A stretch of DNA of 64,000 bases from Flavonifractor sp. AGMB03687 (GTDB lineage: Bacteria; Bacillota; Clostridia; Oscillospirales; Oscillospiraceae). Position numbers and translations under genes: made by a program. Numbering within the stretch: position 1 is the stretch's first letter; the number at the start of each line of letters is the position of its first letter. The stretch spans positions 1 to 64,000 of the forward strand of contig NZ_JADKZI010000001.1 in NCBI RefSeq assembly GCF_017811815.1. Direction: 5' to 3'. The notes beneath the pieces are model-generated. The model had not been told where the DNA came from. It searched no databases and saw nothing but the letters and a program-made list of their open reading frames with translations. This document shows, piece after piece, positions 42,794 through 49,552 of this stretch.

Positions 42794-44200
42794 ATGTATC
42801 AGGATAAAATCAACGCCTATTTTGACGACCCGGCCCGCCGGCAGCAGCTGGTGGAGTCCATCTCCCGGCTGGTGCGCATCCGCAGCGTCCGGGAGGAGGC
42901 TCAGCCCGGCATGCCCTTCGGCCCCGGCCCTGCCGCCGCCCTGGCGGAAGCCCTGAAGCTGGCCGGAGAGCTGGGCTTTGCCACCAAGAACTATGACAAC
43001 TATGTGGGCGCCGTGGACTTCAACGACCAGGAGACCCAGCTCCACATCCTGTGCCACCTGGACGTGGTGGGGGAGGGCACCGGCTGGACGGTGACCGAGC
43101 CCTACGCCCCTGTGGAGGTGGACGGCATGCTGTACGGCCGTGGCACCGACGACGACAAGGGTCCCGCCGTGGCCGCCCTGCTGGCCATGCAGGCCGTCAA
43201 GGACCTGGGGGTGCCCCTGAAGAAGAACGTCCGCCTGCTGCTGGGCACCGACGAGGAGAGCGGCTCTGAGGATATCGCCTACTATTATAATAAGGAGCCC
43301 TATGCCCCCTGCACCTTCTCTCCCGACGGCGAGTTCCCTGTCATCAACCTGGAGAAGGGCAGCTACAAGCCGGTGTTCACCAAGACCTGGGCGGCGGAGA
43401 GCGCCACCCCCCGGGTGACCGAGTTTCACGGCGGCTTCCGCATCAACGTGCTGCCTCCCGAGGCCTCCTGCGTGGTGACCGGCCTGTCCGATGAGGCGGC
43501 CGAGCCCTACTGTGAGGCAGCTGCCGCCGAGACCGGCGTTACCTACGAGCTCACCCAGCATGGGGACGACCTGCACATCCTGTGCAAGGGCAAGGGCGCC
43601 CATGCCTCCACCCCCGAGGAGGGCGTCAACGCCATCACCGGCCTGATCCACCTGCTGTGCGCCCTGCCTCTGGCCAAGGTGGGCTCCACCGCGGCCCTTC
43701 ACGCCCTCAACGCCCTCTTCCCCCACGGCGACTGCGCCGGCAAGGCCCTGGGTATCGCCCAGGCCGACGAGCTGTCCGGCCCCCTGACCCTGGCCTTCTC
43801 CCTGCTGGAGATGAACGAGACCGGCCTGTCCGGCCAGTTCGACAGCCGGGTGCCGGTGTGCGCCAACGAGGACAACTGCCAAAAGGTCACCGAGGCCTCC
43901 TTTGCCAAGTTCGGCTTTACCGCCGAGGGCGGCATGCAGGAGCCCCACTATACTCCCGCCGACACCCCGCTGGTCAAGACCCTGCTCAAGTGCTATGAGC
44001 AGTACACCGGCAACAAGGGCGAGTGCCTGGCCATCGGCGGCGGCACCTACGTCCACGAGATCCCCGGCGGCGTGGCCTTCGGCTGCGCCATGCCCGGCTT
44101 CAACGGCAACATGCACGGTCCCGACGAGCATACCTGCATCGCCGATCAGCTCACCGCTGCCAAAATCTTTGCCCAGGCCATTATCGACCTGTGCGGCTGA
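42794..44200 (+). CDS. pepV: Dipeptidase PepV / Sapep family
   Basis: The 468-residue M20-family metallopeptidase has the conserved HLDVVGEG, GRGTDDDKGP and GTDEESGSED motifs that bind two metal ions, and a lid domain insert. Length and motifs match PepV (Xaa-Xaa dipeptidases). It releases free amino acids from imported dipeptides in the cytosol. It follows the YheO-type regulator, so peptide use may be under ligand control. AAAGGAGG is ten bases before the ATG. Confidence 0.92.
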   Translation: MYQDKINAYFDDPARRQQLVESISRLVRIRSVREEAQPGMPFGPGPAAALAEALKLAGELGFATKNYDNYVGAVDFNDQETQLHILCHLDVVGEGTGWTVTEPYAPVEVDGMLYGRGTDDDKGPAVAALLAMQAVKDLGVPLKKNVRLLLGTDEESGSEDIAYYYNKEPYAPCTFSPDGEFPVINLEKGSYKPVFTKTWAAESATPRVTEFHGGFRINVLPPEASCVVTGLSDEAAEPYCEAAAAETGVTYELTQHGDDLHILCKGKGAHASTPEEGVNAITGLIHLLCALPLAKVGSTAALHALNALFPHGDCAGKALGIAQADELSGPLTLAFSLLEMNETGLSGQFDSRVPVCANEDNCQKVTEASFAKFGFTAEGGMQEPHYTPADTPLVKTLLKCYEQYTGNKGECLAIGGGTYVHEIPGGVAFGCAMPGFNGNMHGPDEHTCIADQLTAAKIFAQAIIDLCG

Positions 44201-44212
44201 GTATCCAAACGA

Positions 44213-44251
44213 AAAAAGACGACAGGATCCAACGGATCCTGTCGTCTTTTT
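44213..44251. terminator. Bidirectional terminator, pepV / YheO-type regulator
   Basis: AAAAAGACGACAGGATCC (44213-44230) pairs perfectly with 44234-44251, loop AAC. It ends pepV and the converging regulator. Confidence 0.9.
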
Positions 44252-44253
44252 GT

Positions 44254-44967
44254 TTAATCGTCGGTGCCTGTGGATTCGGAAGACTCCTTCCGCACCTGGG
44301 CCAGATAGCGGTAAATGGTGGCCTGGGAACATTGTAAGGTGTCCGCCACCTCTTTTACGGCCCCCTTCAGAAGGAAAATACCCTGGGGCTCCAGGGCGGC
44401 CACGATGCCCAGCCGTTCATCGGCGGTGAGCCGGTCGGCGGTGAGGCCCATCTGGCTCAGCTCCCGGGAGACCGCGTCGCCCGCCACACCGTGGATGGAG
44501 TTGTGGAATCGCTCCGCGGCGGTGGAGGTGTGACGGATGTCGTTGACCCGTCCCTCGTCAAACTGGAAGCTGGTCTCCACAAAGCTGTCCGGGTGGCACA
44601 GCTGCATGATCTGTTCGCTGACCGACTGGAAGCGGCTGTCGTCAAAGTTGATGCACAGCATGCCCACCAGCTCTTCGCCGTCCTTGATGAACAGGGTGGA
44701 GGAGCGCAGGGATTTTCCGGAGGCGGATACACCGGGATAGTGGAGCATATAATCGGTCTGTTCGTAGCTTTTGTCTTTCAGCACCTTCAGTCCAACATTC
44801 GTCAGAGGCGCCCCCACTTCCCGGCCGCTGACATGATTGTTGGCGATGGCAATGATGGAGCAATGGTCGTCCGTCAGGTCATGGAGCGCTACCTCGTAGT
44901 CCGGACCCAGCGCGCGGCCCAGGAACTCCGTCAGCCTGACATAGTAGGAAAGCAATGCACTGCCCAT
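44254..44967 (-). CDS. YheO-type PAS/HTH regulator of the ridA-lyase region
   Basis: The 237-residue protein has a PAS-like YheO domain (YEVALHDLTDDHCSIIAIAN, then NHVSGREVG) and a C-terminal helix-turn-helix (VKEVADTLQCSQATIYRYL). It is divergent from ridA, the lyase and the NSS transporter across an AT-rich 287-nt gap and is the obvious candidate to control them, perhaps with an amino acid as signal. It shares family and layout with the regulator at 42135-42788. The start has GAGG eleven bases upstream. Confidence 0.82.
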   Translation of the reverse strand: MGSALLSYYVRLTEFLGRALGPDYEVALHDLTDDHCSIIAIANNHVSGREVGAPLTNVGLKVLKDKSYEQTDYMLHYPGVSASGKSLRSSTLFIKDGEELVGMLCINFDDSRFQSVSEQIMQLCHPDSFVETSFQFDEGRVNDIRHTSTAAERFHNSIHGVAGDAVSRELSQMGLTADRLTADERLGIVAALEPQGIFLLKGAVKEVADTLQCSQATIYRYLAQVRKESSESTGTDD

Positions 44968-45194
44968 ACGATCACCTCAATCCTTTTTTTGGGGGTGCGG
45001 CGATGGTACGTACCGCAGGATTCCTGAAACTTACCTATAGTATACCTTATTTTCAAGTGGTTCGCAAAAAGTTTTGATAATAATTTCTTACAAGAAATGA
45101 TAAAAATTTCTGAGCACTTTGCCAGTGGTTCTATTAAACCACCAAAAAAGAAGGGTACCAAAATGTTTGTTAGCATAAAATAAACAAAAAGTGG
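44968..45194. promoter_or_regulatory. AT-rich divergent intergenic region
   Basis: The sequence is much more AT-rich than the flanks. It contains TTTCTT-AC-AAGAAA and GTGGTT-CTATTA-AACCAC (45125-45142) inverted repeats, candidate operators for the YheO-type regulator. No gene is seen. Confidence 0.35.
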
Positions 45195-45223
45195 TTGACA
45201 TTTGGGTTCGACGGTGATAAATT
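45195..45223 (+). promoter_or_regulatory. Promoter of ridA (and possibly the lyase)
   Basis: TTGACA (consensus), 17 nt, TAAATT, 32 nt upstream of the ridA ATG. Confidence 0.65.
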
Positions 45224-45254
45224 TATCTCGGAAAAAAGAAGGGAGGTTAGCAAA

Positions 45255-45632
45255 ATGAAGAAAATTATCAACACTGATAAGGCTCCCGCCGCTATTGGCC
45301 CCTACGCTCAGGCTGTTGAGATCGACAATCTGGTCATCACTTCCGGCCAGCTGCCCATCGATCCCGCTACCGGCGCGTTCCCCGAGGGCATCGCGGAGCA
45401 GACCCGTCAGTCCCTCACCAACGTGAAGTCCATCCTGGCCGAGGCTGGCCTGGGCATGGATAAGGTCATCAAGACCACCGTGTTCCTCAGCGACATGAAC
45501 AACTTCGGCGCCATGAACGAGGTGTACGCCACCTTCTTCGGCGAGGGCGGCTATCCTGCTCGCTCCGCTGTTGAGGTTGCTCGTCTGCCCAAGGACGCCC
45601 TCGTGGAGATCGAGGTCATCGCAGTCAAGTAA
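45255..45632 (+). CDS. ridA: RidA-family 2-iminobutanoate/2-iminopropanoate deaminase
   Basis: The 125-residue protein matches RidA (YjgF/UK114): start KIINTDKAPAAIGPYAQAVE, and YPARSAVEVARLPKDALVEIE with the catalytic arginine. RidA hydrolyses enamines and imines such as 2-aminoacrylate, which PLP lyases release. The next gene encodes just such a lyase, so RidA probably protects against its by-product. GGGAGG lies eight bases before the ATG. Codons are of the CGT/GCT type, suggesting strong expression. Confidence 0.95.
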   Translation: MKKIINTDKAPAAIGPYAQAVEIDNLVITSGQLPIDPATGAFPEGIAEQTRQSLTNVKSILAEAGLGMDKVIKTTVFLSDMNNFGAMNEVYATFFGEGGYPARSAVEVARLPKDALVEIEVIAVK

Positions 45633-45777
45633 GTCACACAGCCCTACACGTACTACACAACATTCGGAAAGGTTACTGTCCGCCTGTTGAAGGAGCCGGA
45701 AGAGCCGGCTCCCGACGACCGGGGTATCCTCTAATAAAATGATGGCGCCAAGCGCCTAAATTATGGAGGTAAATAAA
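45633..45777 (+). promoter_or_regulatory. ridA-lyase intergenic leader with hairpins
   Basis: This 145-nt gap holds GGAGCCGG-AAGA-GCCGGCTCC-like and GGCGCC-AA-GCGCC hairpins but no clear T-tract. It could be an attenuator, an mRNA-processing or a stability element. No leader peptide with tryptophan codons was found. Confidence 0.35.
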
Positions 45778-47439
45778 ATGGACAAGAATGTGAAGCACTA
45801 CCCTCTGGCTCAGGATGTTGAGATGCCCCAGCACTGCGCGTTTGCCGTGCGTGACCTGCCCCAGGCCACTGTCGAGCAGCGTGAGCGCGCCCTGAACGCC
45901 ACCCACTGGAACGAGTTCTCCTTCCCCTCCGGCCTGCTGACCGTCGACATGCTGTCTGACTCCGGCACCACCGCCATGACCAACCAGCAGTGGGCTACCC
46001 TGTTCCTGGGCGATGAGGCCTATGGCCGTAACACCGGTTACTATGTCCTGCTGGACACCTTCCGCGACATCTTCGAGCGCGGCGGCGAGAAGAACTGGAA
46101 GAAGAGCATCGACCTGGTCCGCACCGACTGCCGCGACCTGGAGAAGATGATGGACGAGCTGTTCCTCTGCGAGTACGAGGGCGGCCTGTTCAACGGCGGC
46201 GCCAAGCAGATGGAGCGCCCCAACTCCTTCATCATCCAGCAGGGCCGTGCCGCTGAGTCCGTGCTGATGGAGATCGTGAAGAAGATCCTGACTGCCCGTC
46301 ATCCCGGCAAGGTCTTCACCATCCCCTCCAACGGCCACTTCGACACCACCGAGGGCAACATCAAGCAGATGGGTTCCGTGCCTCGTAACCTGTACAACAA
46401 GGAGCTGCTGTACGAAGTTCCCGAAGGCGGCAAGTATGAGAAGAACCCCTTCAAGGGCAACATGGACATCGAGAAGCTGGAGCAGCTGATCAACGCCGTG
46501 GGTGTGGACAACGTGCCCCTGATCTTCACTTGTATCACCAACAACCCGATCTGCGGCCAGCCTGTTTCCATGGCTAACATCCGCGAGATCAACCGTGTGG
46601 CTCACAAGTATGACATTCCTCTGGTCTTCGACGTGGCTCGTTGGGCTGAGAACGCCTACTACATCAAGATGAACGAGGAAGGCTACGCCGACAAGTCCAT
46701 CGCTGAGATCGCCACCGAGATGTTCTCCTACTGCGACGCCTTCACCATGTCCGCCAAGAAGGACGGCCACGCCAACATGGGCGGCATGCTGGCCTTCCGC
46801 GACAAGGGCCTGTTCTGGAAGAAGTTCTCCGACTTCAACGAGGACGGCACCGTGAAGACCGACGTGGGCGTGCTCATCAAGGTTAAGCAGATCTCCTGCT
46901 ACGGCAACGACTCCTACGGCGGCATGTCCGGCCGTGACATCATGGCTCTGGCTGCTGGCCTCTATGAGTCCTGCGACTTCAACTATCAGCATGACCGTGC
47001 CATGCAGTGTGAGTACCTGGCTCAGGGCTTCTACAAGAACGGCGTTAAGGGTGTCGTTCTGCCCGCCGGCGGCCACGCTGTGTACATCAACATGGACGAG
47101 TTCTTCGACGGCAAGCGCGATCACACCACCTTCGCCGGCACCGGCTTCTCTCTGGAGCTGATCCGTCGCTATGGTATCCGCGTGTCCGAGCTGGGCGACT
47201 TCTCCATGGAGTACGACCTGAAGACTCCCGAGCAGCAGGCTGAGCTGGCCAACGTGGTCCGCTTCGCTATCGACCGTAGCCGCCTGACCAAGGAGCACCT
47301 GGACTACGTCATCGCCGCTGTTGCTCAGCTGTACAAGGACCGTGAGTCCATCCCCAACATGCGCATCGTCTGGGGCCACAAGCTGCCCATGCGTCACTTC
47401 CACGCTTTCCTCGAGCCCTACCCCAACGAGGAGAAGTAA
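45778..47439 (+). CDS. tnaA: Tryptophanase-family PLP beta-eliminating lyase
   Basis: The 553-residue PLP enzyme is of the tryptophanase/tyrosine phenol-lyase family. Matches are GRNTGYYVLLDTFRDIFERG, FDVARWAENAYYI (PLP-binding Asp, Arg), TMSAKKDGHANMGG with the PLP lysine, DSYGGMSGRD, PAGGHAVYI and the C-terminal MRHFHAF. Family enzymes are ~460-470 residues, so this one carries about 80 extra. RHF matches tryptophanase rather than RFF of tyrosine phenol-lyase, but the substrate is not proven; the symbol is by family. Products would be a leaving group plus pyruvate and ammonia. It lies between ridA and an NSS transporter. The start is 45778, GGAGG eight bases upstream. Confidence 0.8.
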   Translation: MDKNVKHYPLAQDVEMPQHCAFAVRDLPQATVEQRERALNATHWNEFSFPSGLLTVDMLSDSGTTAMTNQQWATLFLGDEAYGRNTGYYVLLDTFRDIFERGGEKNWKKSIDLVRTDCRDLEKMMDELFLCEYEGGLFNGGAKQMERPNSFIIQQGRAAESVLMEIVKKILTARHPGKVFTIPSNGHFDTTEGNIKQMGSVPRNLYNKELLYEVPEGGKYEKNPFKGNMDIEKLEQLINAVGVDNVPLIFTCITNNPICGQPVSMANIREINRVAHKYDIPLVFDVARWAENAYYIKMNEEGYADKSIAEIATEMFSYCDAFTMSAKKDGHANMGGMLAFRDKGLFWKKFSDFNEDGTVKTDVGVLIKVKQISCYGNDSYGGMSGRDIMALAAGLYESCDFNYQHDRAMQCEYLAQGFYKNGVKGVVLPAGGHAVYINMDEFFDGKRDHTTFAGTGFSLELIRRYGIRVSELGDFSMEYDLKTPEQQAELANVVRFAIDRSRLTKEHLDYVIAAVAQLYKDRESIPNMRIVWGHKLPMRHFHAFLEPYPNEEK

Positions 47440-47505
47440 GACGCGCTGCACATTGTAACAATGTGACGTAACTGCATCACGCGGAAGCATGCAGACACAA
47501 TGAAC

Positions 47506-47558
47506 GGCGGCGCCCACGAACTTCATAGATCGTTCGTTGGGCGCCGCCTTTCTGTTTT
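47506..47558 (+). terminator. Terminator after the lyase
   Basis: GGCGGCGCCCACGAAC (47506-47521) pairs with a complementary arm ending at 47548 (one bulged T, ten-base loop) and is followed by TTTCTGTTTT. The rest of this 265-nt gap holds no clear feature. Confidence 0.8.
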
Positions 47559-47704
47559 GAAAAAGGTGTGCTGCGGCGTTTCCGTGTGGAACAAGATCCC
47601 TGCCATCTCCCATATTCAGCCTCTGTACGCATAGCCGGATCGGTGTGATGACCCGGGATCGCGTTCCCTGCCTTTATTTTAAATGAGAAGAGAGGTTAGA
47701 GTTT

Positions 47705-49099
47705 ATGGCAGCTCCTGATAAGACCTTAGAAACCCGCGACGGTTTTAAGAGCAAATGGGGCTTCATCCTTGCCTGTATCGGCTCCGCCGTAGGCATGGGC
47801 AACATCTGGCGTTTCCCCATCATGGTCTCCACTTACGGTGGTATGACCTTCCTGCTGCCCTATTTCCTGTTTGTCGTTCTGATCGGTATGTCCGGTGTTA
47901 TGGAAGAGTTCGCTCTGGGCCGTGCCGCTGGCGCCGGCCCCATCGGTGCCTTTGGCTATGCCACTGAGGACCGCACCGGCAAGAAGAAGGTCGGCGAGGC
48001 CATCGGCCTGCTGCCTGTTCTCGGTTCCATGGGTCTGGCCATCGGCTACACCGTGGTTCTGAGCTGGATCTTCAAGTATGCTTTTGACAGCATCACCGGC
48101 AGCATGTACGCCATGGGTACCGATATGGCTACCATCGGCGGCGCTTTCGGTGCTATCGCTCCCGAGAATGCCAACCTCATCGAGAGTGTTAAGACCGTGT
48201 TCAGCGGCGAGGCCGGCAACACTCTGTGGCTGGTCATTGGTCTGGTGGTCTCCATCGTCATCATGGCGCTGGGTGTTTCCGGCGGCATCGAGAAGGCCAA
48301 CAAGATCATGATGCCCGTTCTGTTCGGTCTGTTCCTGATCCTGGCTGTCTACATCGCCACTCTGCCCGGCGCTTCCGAGGGCTACAAGTACATCCTGACC
48401 CTGAATCCCGCCGGTCTGCTCAACCCCAACGTCTGGATCTTTGCCTTTGGTCAGGCGTTCTTCTCCCTGTCCGTGGCTGGTAACGGCTCCGTGATCTACG
48501 GTTCCTACCTGCCCAAGAACGAAGACATCGGTTCCTCCGCCCGCAACGTGGCCATCTTCGATACCCTGGCTGCCCTGCTGGCTGCCTTCGTTATCATCCC
48601 CGCCATGGCCGTCGGCGGCGGCGACCTGACCAAGGGTGGCCCTGGCCTGATGTTCGTGTGGCTGGTCAACGTGTTCAACGGCATGCCTGGCGGCCGTATC
48701 GTGGGCGCTATCTTCTTCATCTGCGTCCTGTTTGCCGGCGTGTCCTCCATCATCAACCTGTATGAGGCCCCCGCGGCCACCCTGCAGGAAGTGTTCCACT
48801 TCAAGCGTCTGCCTGCCGTGCTCACCATCGGTGTCATCGGCGCTATCATCGCCGTCTGCATCCAGGGCATCACCTCTCCCTGGATGGACGCCGTGTCCAT
48901 CTACATCTGCCCCCTGGGCGCTGCTCTGGCCGGTGTCATGTTCTTCTGGGTCCTCACCAAGGAGAAGGCTCTGGCTGCCATCAACGAGGGCGCCAAGAAG
49001 CCGATCGGCAAGTGGTTCCTGCCTCTGGGCAAGTTCGTCTATGTCCCCCTGTGCATCGTGGCCCTGGTGGCCGGCGCTGCTCTGGGCGGCATCGGCTAA
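47705..49099 (+). CDS. Na+-dependent amino-acid transporter, NSS family
   Basis: The 464-residue membrane protein has about 11 helices and the NSS (SNF/LeuT) hallmark GSAVGMGNIWRFP in helix 1, followed by MEEFALGRAAG. Homologues (TnaT, MhsT, LeuT) import tryptophan and other hydrophobic amino acids with Na+. Following the lyase, it is probably its substrate importer. A terminator separates it from the lyase, so it may have its own promoter, but none is clear; GAGAGG precedes the ATG. High-expression codon bias as in the lyase. Confidence 0.9.
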   Translation: MAAPDKTLETRDGFKSKWGFILACIGSAVGMGNIWRFPIMVSTYGGMTFLLPYFLFVVLIGMSGVMEEFALGRAAGAGPIGAFGYATEDRTGKKKVGEAIGLLPVLGSMGLAIGYTVVLSWIFKYAFDSITGSMYAMGTDMATIGGAFGAIAPENANLIESVKTVFSGEAGNTLWLVIGLVVSIVIMALGVSGGIEKANKIMMPVLFGLFLILAVYIATLPGASEGYKYILTLNPAGLLNPNVWIFAFGQAFFSLSVAGNGSVIYGSYLPKNEDIGSSARNVAIFDTLAALLAAFVIIPAMAVGGGDLTKGGPGLMFVWLVNVFNGMPGGRIVGAIFFICVLFAGVSSIINLYEAPAATLQEVFHFKRLPAVLTIGVIGAIIAVCIQGITSPWMDAVSIYICPLGAALAGVMFFWVLTKEKALAAINEGAKKPIGKWFLPLGKFVYVPLCIVALVAGAALGGIG

Positions 49100-49130
49100 T
49101 CCGAGGCGGCTCAAGCCACATAACGTGTAA

Positions 49131-49173
49131 AAAGAACCGGAACTCTGTTACAGAGTTCCGGTTCTCTTTTTTT
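49131..49173 (+). terminator. Terminator after NSS transporter
   Basis: GAACCGGAACTCTG (49134-49147) pairs with 49151-49164, loop TTA, followed by a seven-T run. Confidence 0.9.
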
Positions 49174-49186
49174 GCTCATTTCTGGT

Positions 49187-49214
49187 GGCAACCTGTGGCT
49201 ACCCGGCGGCTACC
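49187..49214 (+). repeat. GGCTACC direct repeats upstream of first SLH gene
   Basis: GGCAACC (49187), GGCTACC (49197) and GGCTACC (49208) are direct repeats at 10-11 bp steps. Similar repeats precede the other SLH gene. The 87 bases from 49197 to 49283 align without gaps with the other upstream region. They may bind a regulator or recombinase. Confidence 0.5.
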
Positions 49215-49276
49215 AGTAGCCATTGAAAAAACGGAAACTCCTTGTGCGGCAAGGATTTGTGGAAAAACTGGCAAGA

Positions 49277-49552
49277 TGTTCCCTCTTCCTGGTCAAATCA
49301 AACAAGGAGGAATTCCAAATGAGAAACCTCAAGCGTGTTCTCAGCCTGGCTCTGGCCGCTCTCATGCTCATGGGCATGATGGTCGTCGGCGCTGGCGCTG
49401 CGAGCAAGGATTTCACCGATGCGGATGAAATCAAGAATGTTGAGGCTGTCGACGTTATGGTCGCTCTCGGTGTGCTCGAGGGCGGCGATAAGGGCGACTT
49501 CCAGCCCAACTCCATCCTGACCCGTGAGCAGGCTGCCAAGATCATCTGCTAC
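49277..49552 (+). repeat. Left copy of 276-bp near-identical inverted repeat
   Basis: This copy covers part of the leader, the RBS, the signal peptide and the first SLH domain of SLH protein 1. By eye only about two mismatches (49363, 49387) separate it from the reverse complement of 56650-56925. Outside, identity drops sharply: to roughly 60 percent upstream and ~88 percent downstream in the coding part. Confidence 0.8.

Noticed and set aside
42135-44967. The two YheO-type regulators as an inverted duplication of the same locus
   Set aside because: They share family and layout, but their sequences and neighbours differ; they are better seen as separate paralogues.
45633-45777. A tnaC-like leader peptide before the lyase
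   Set aside because: No short frame with a good ribosome site and a tryptophan codon was found.
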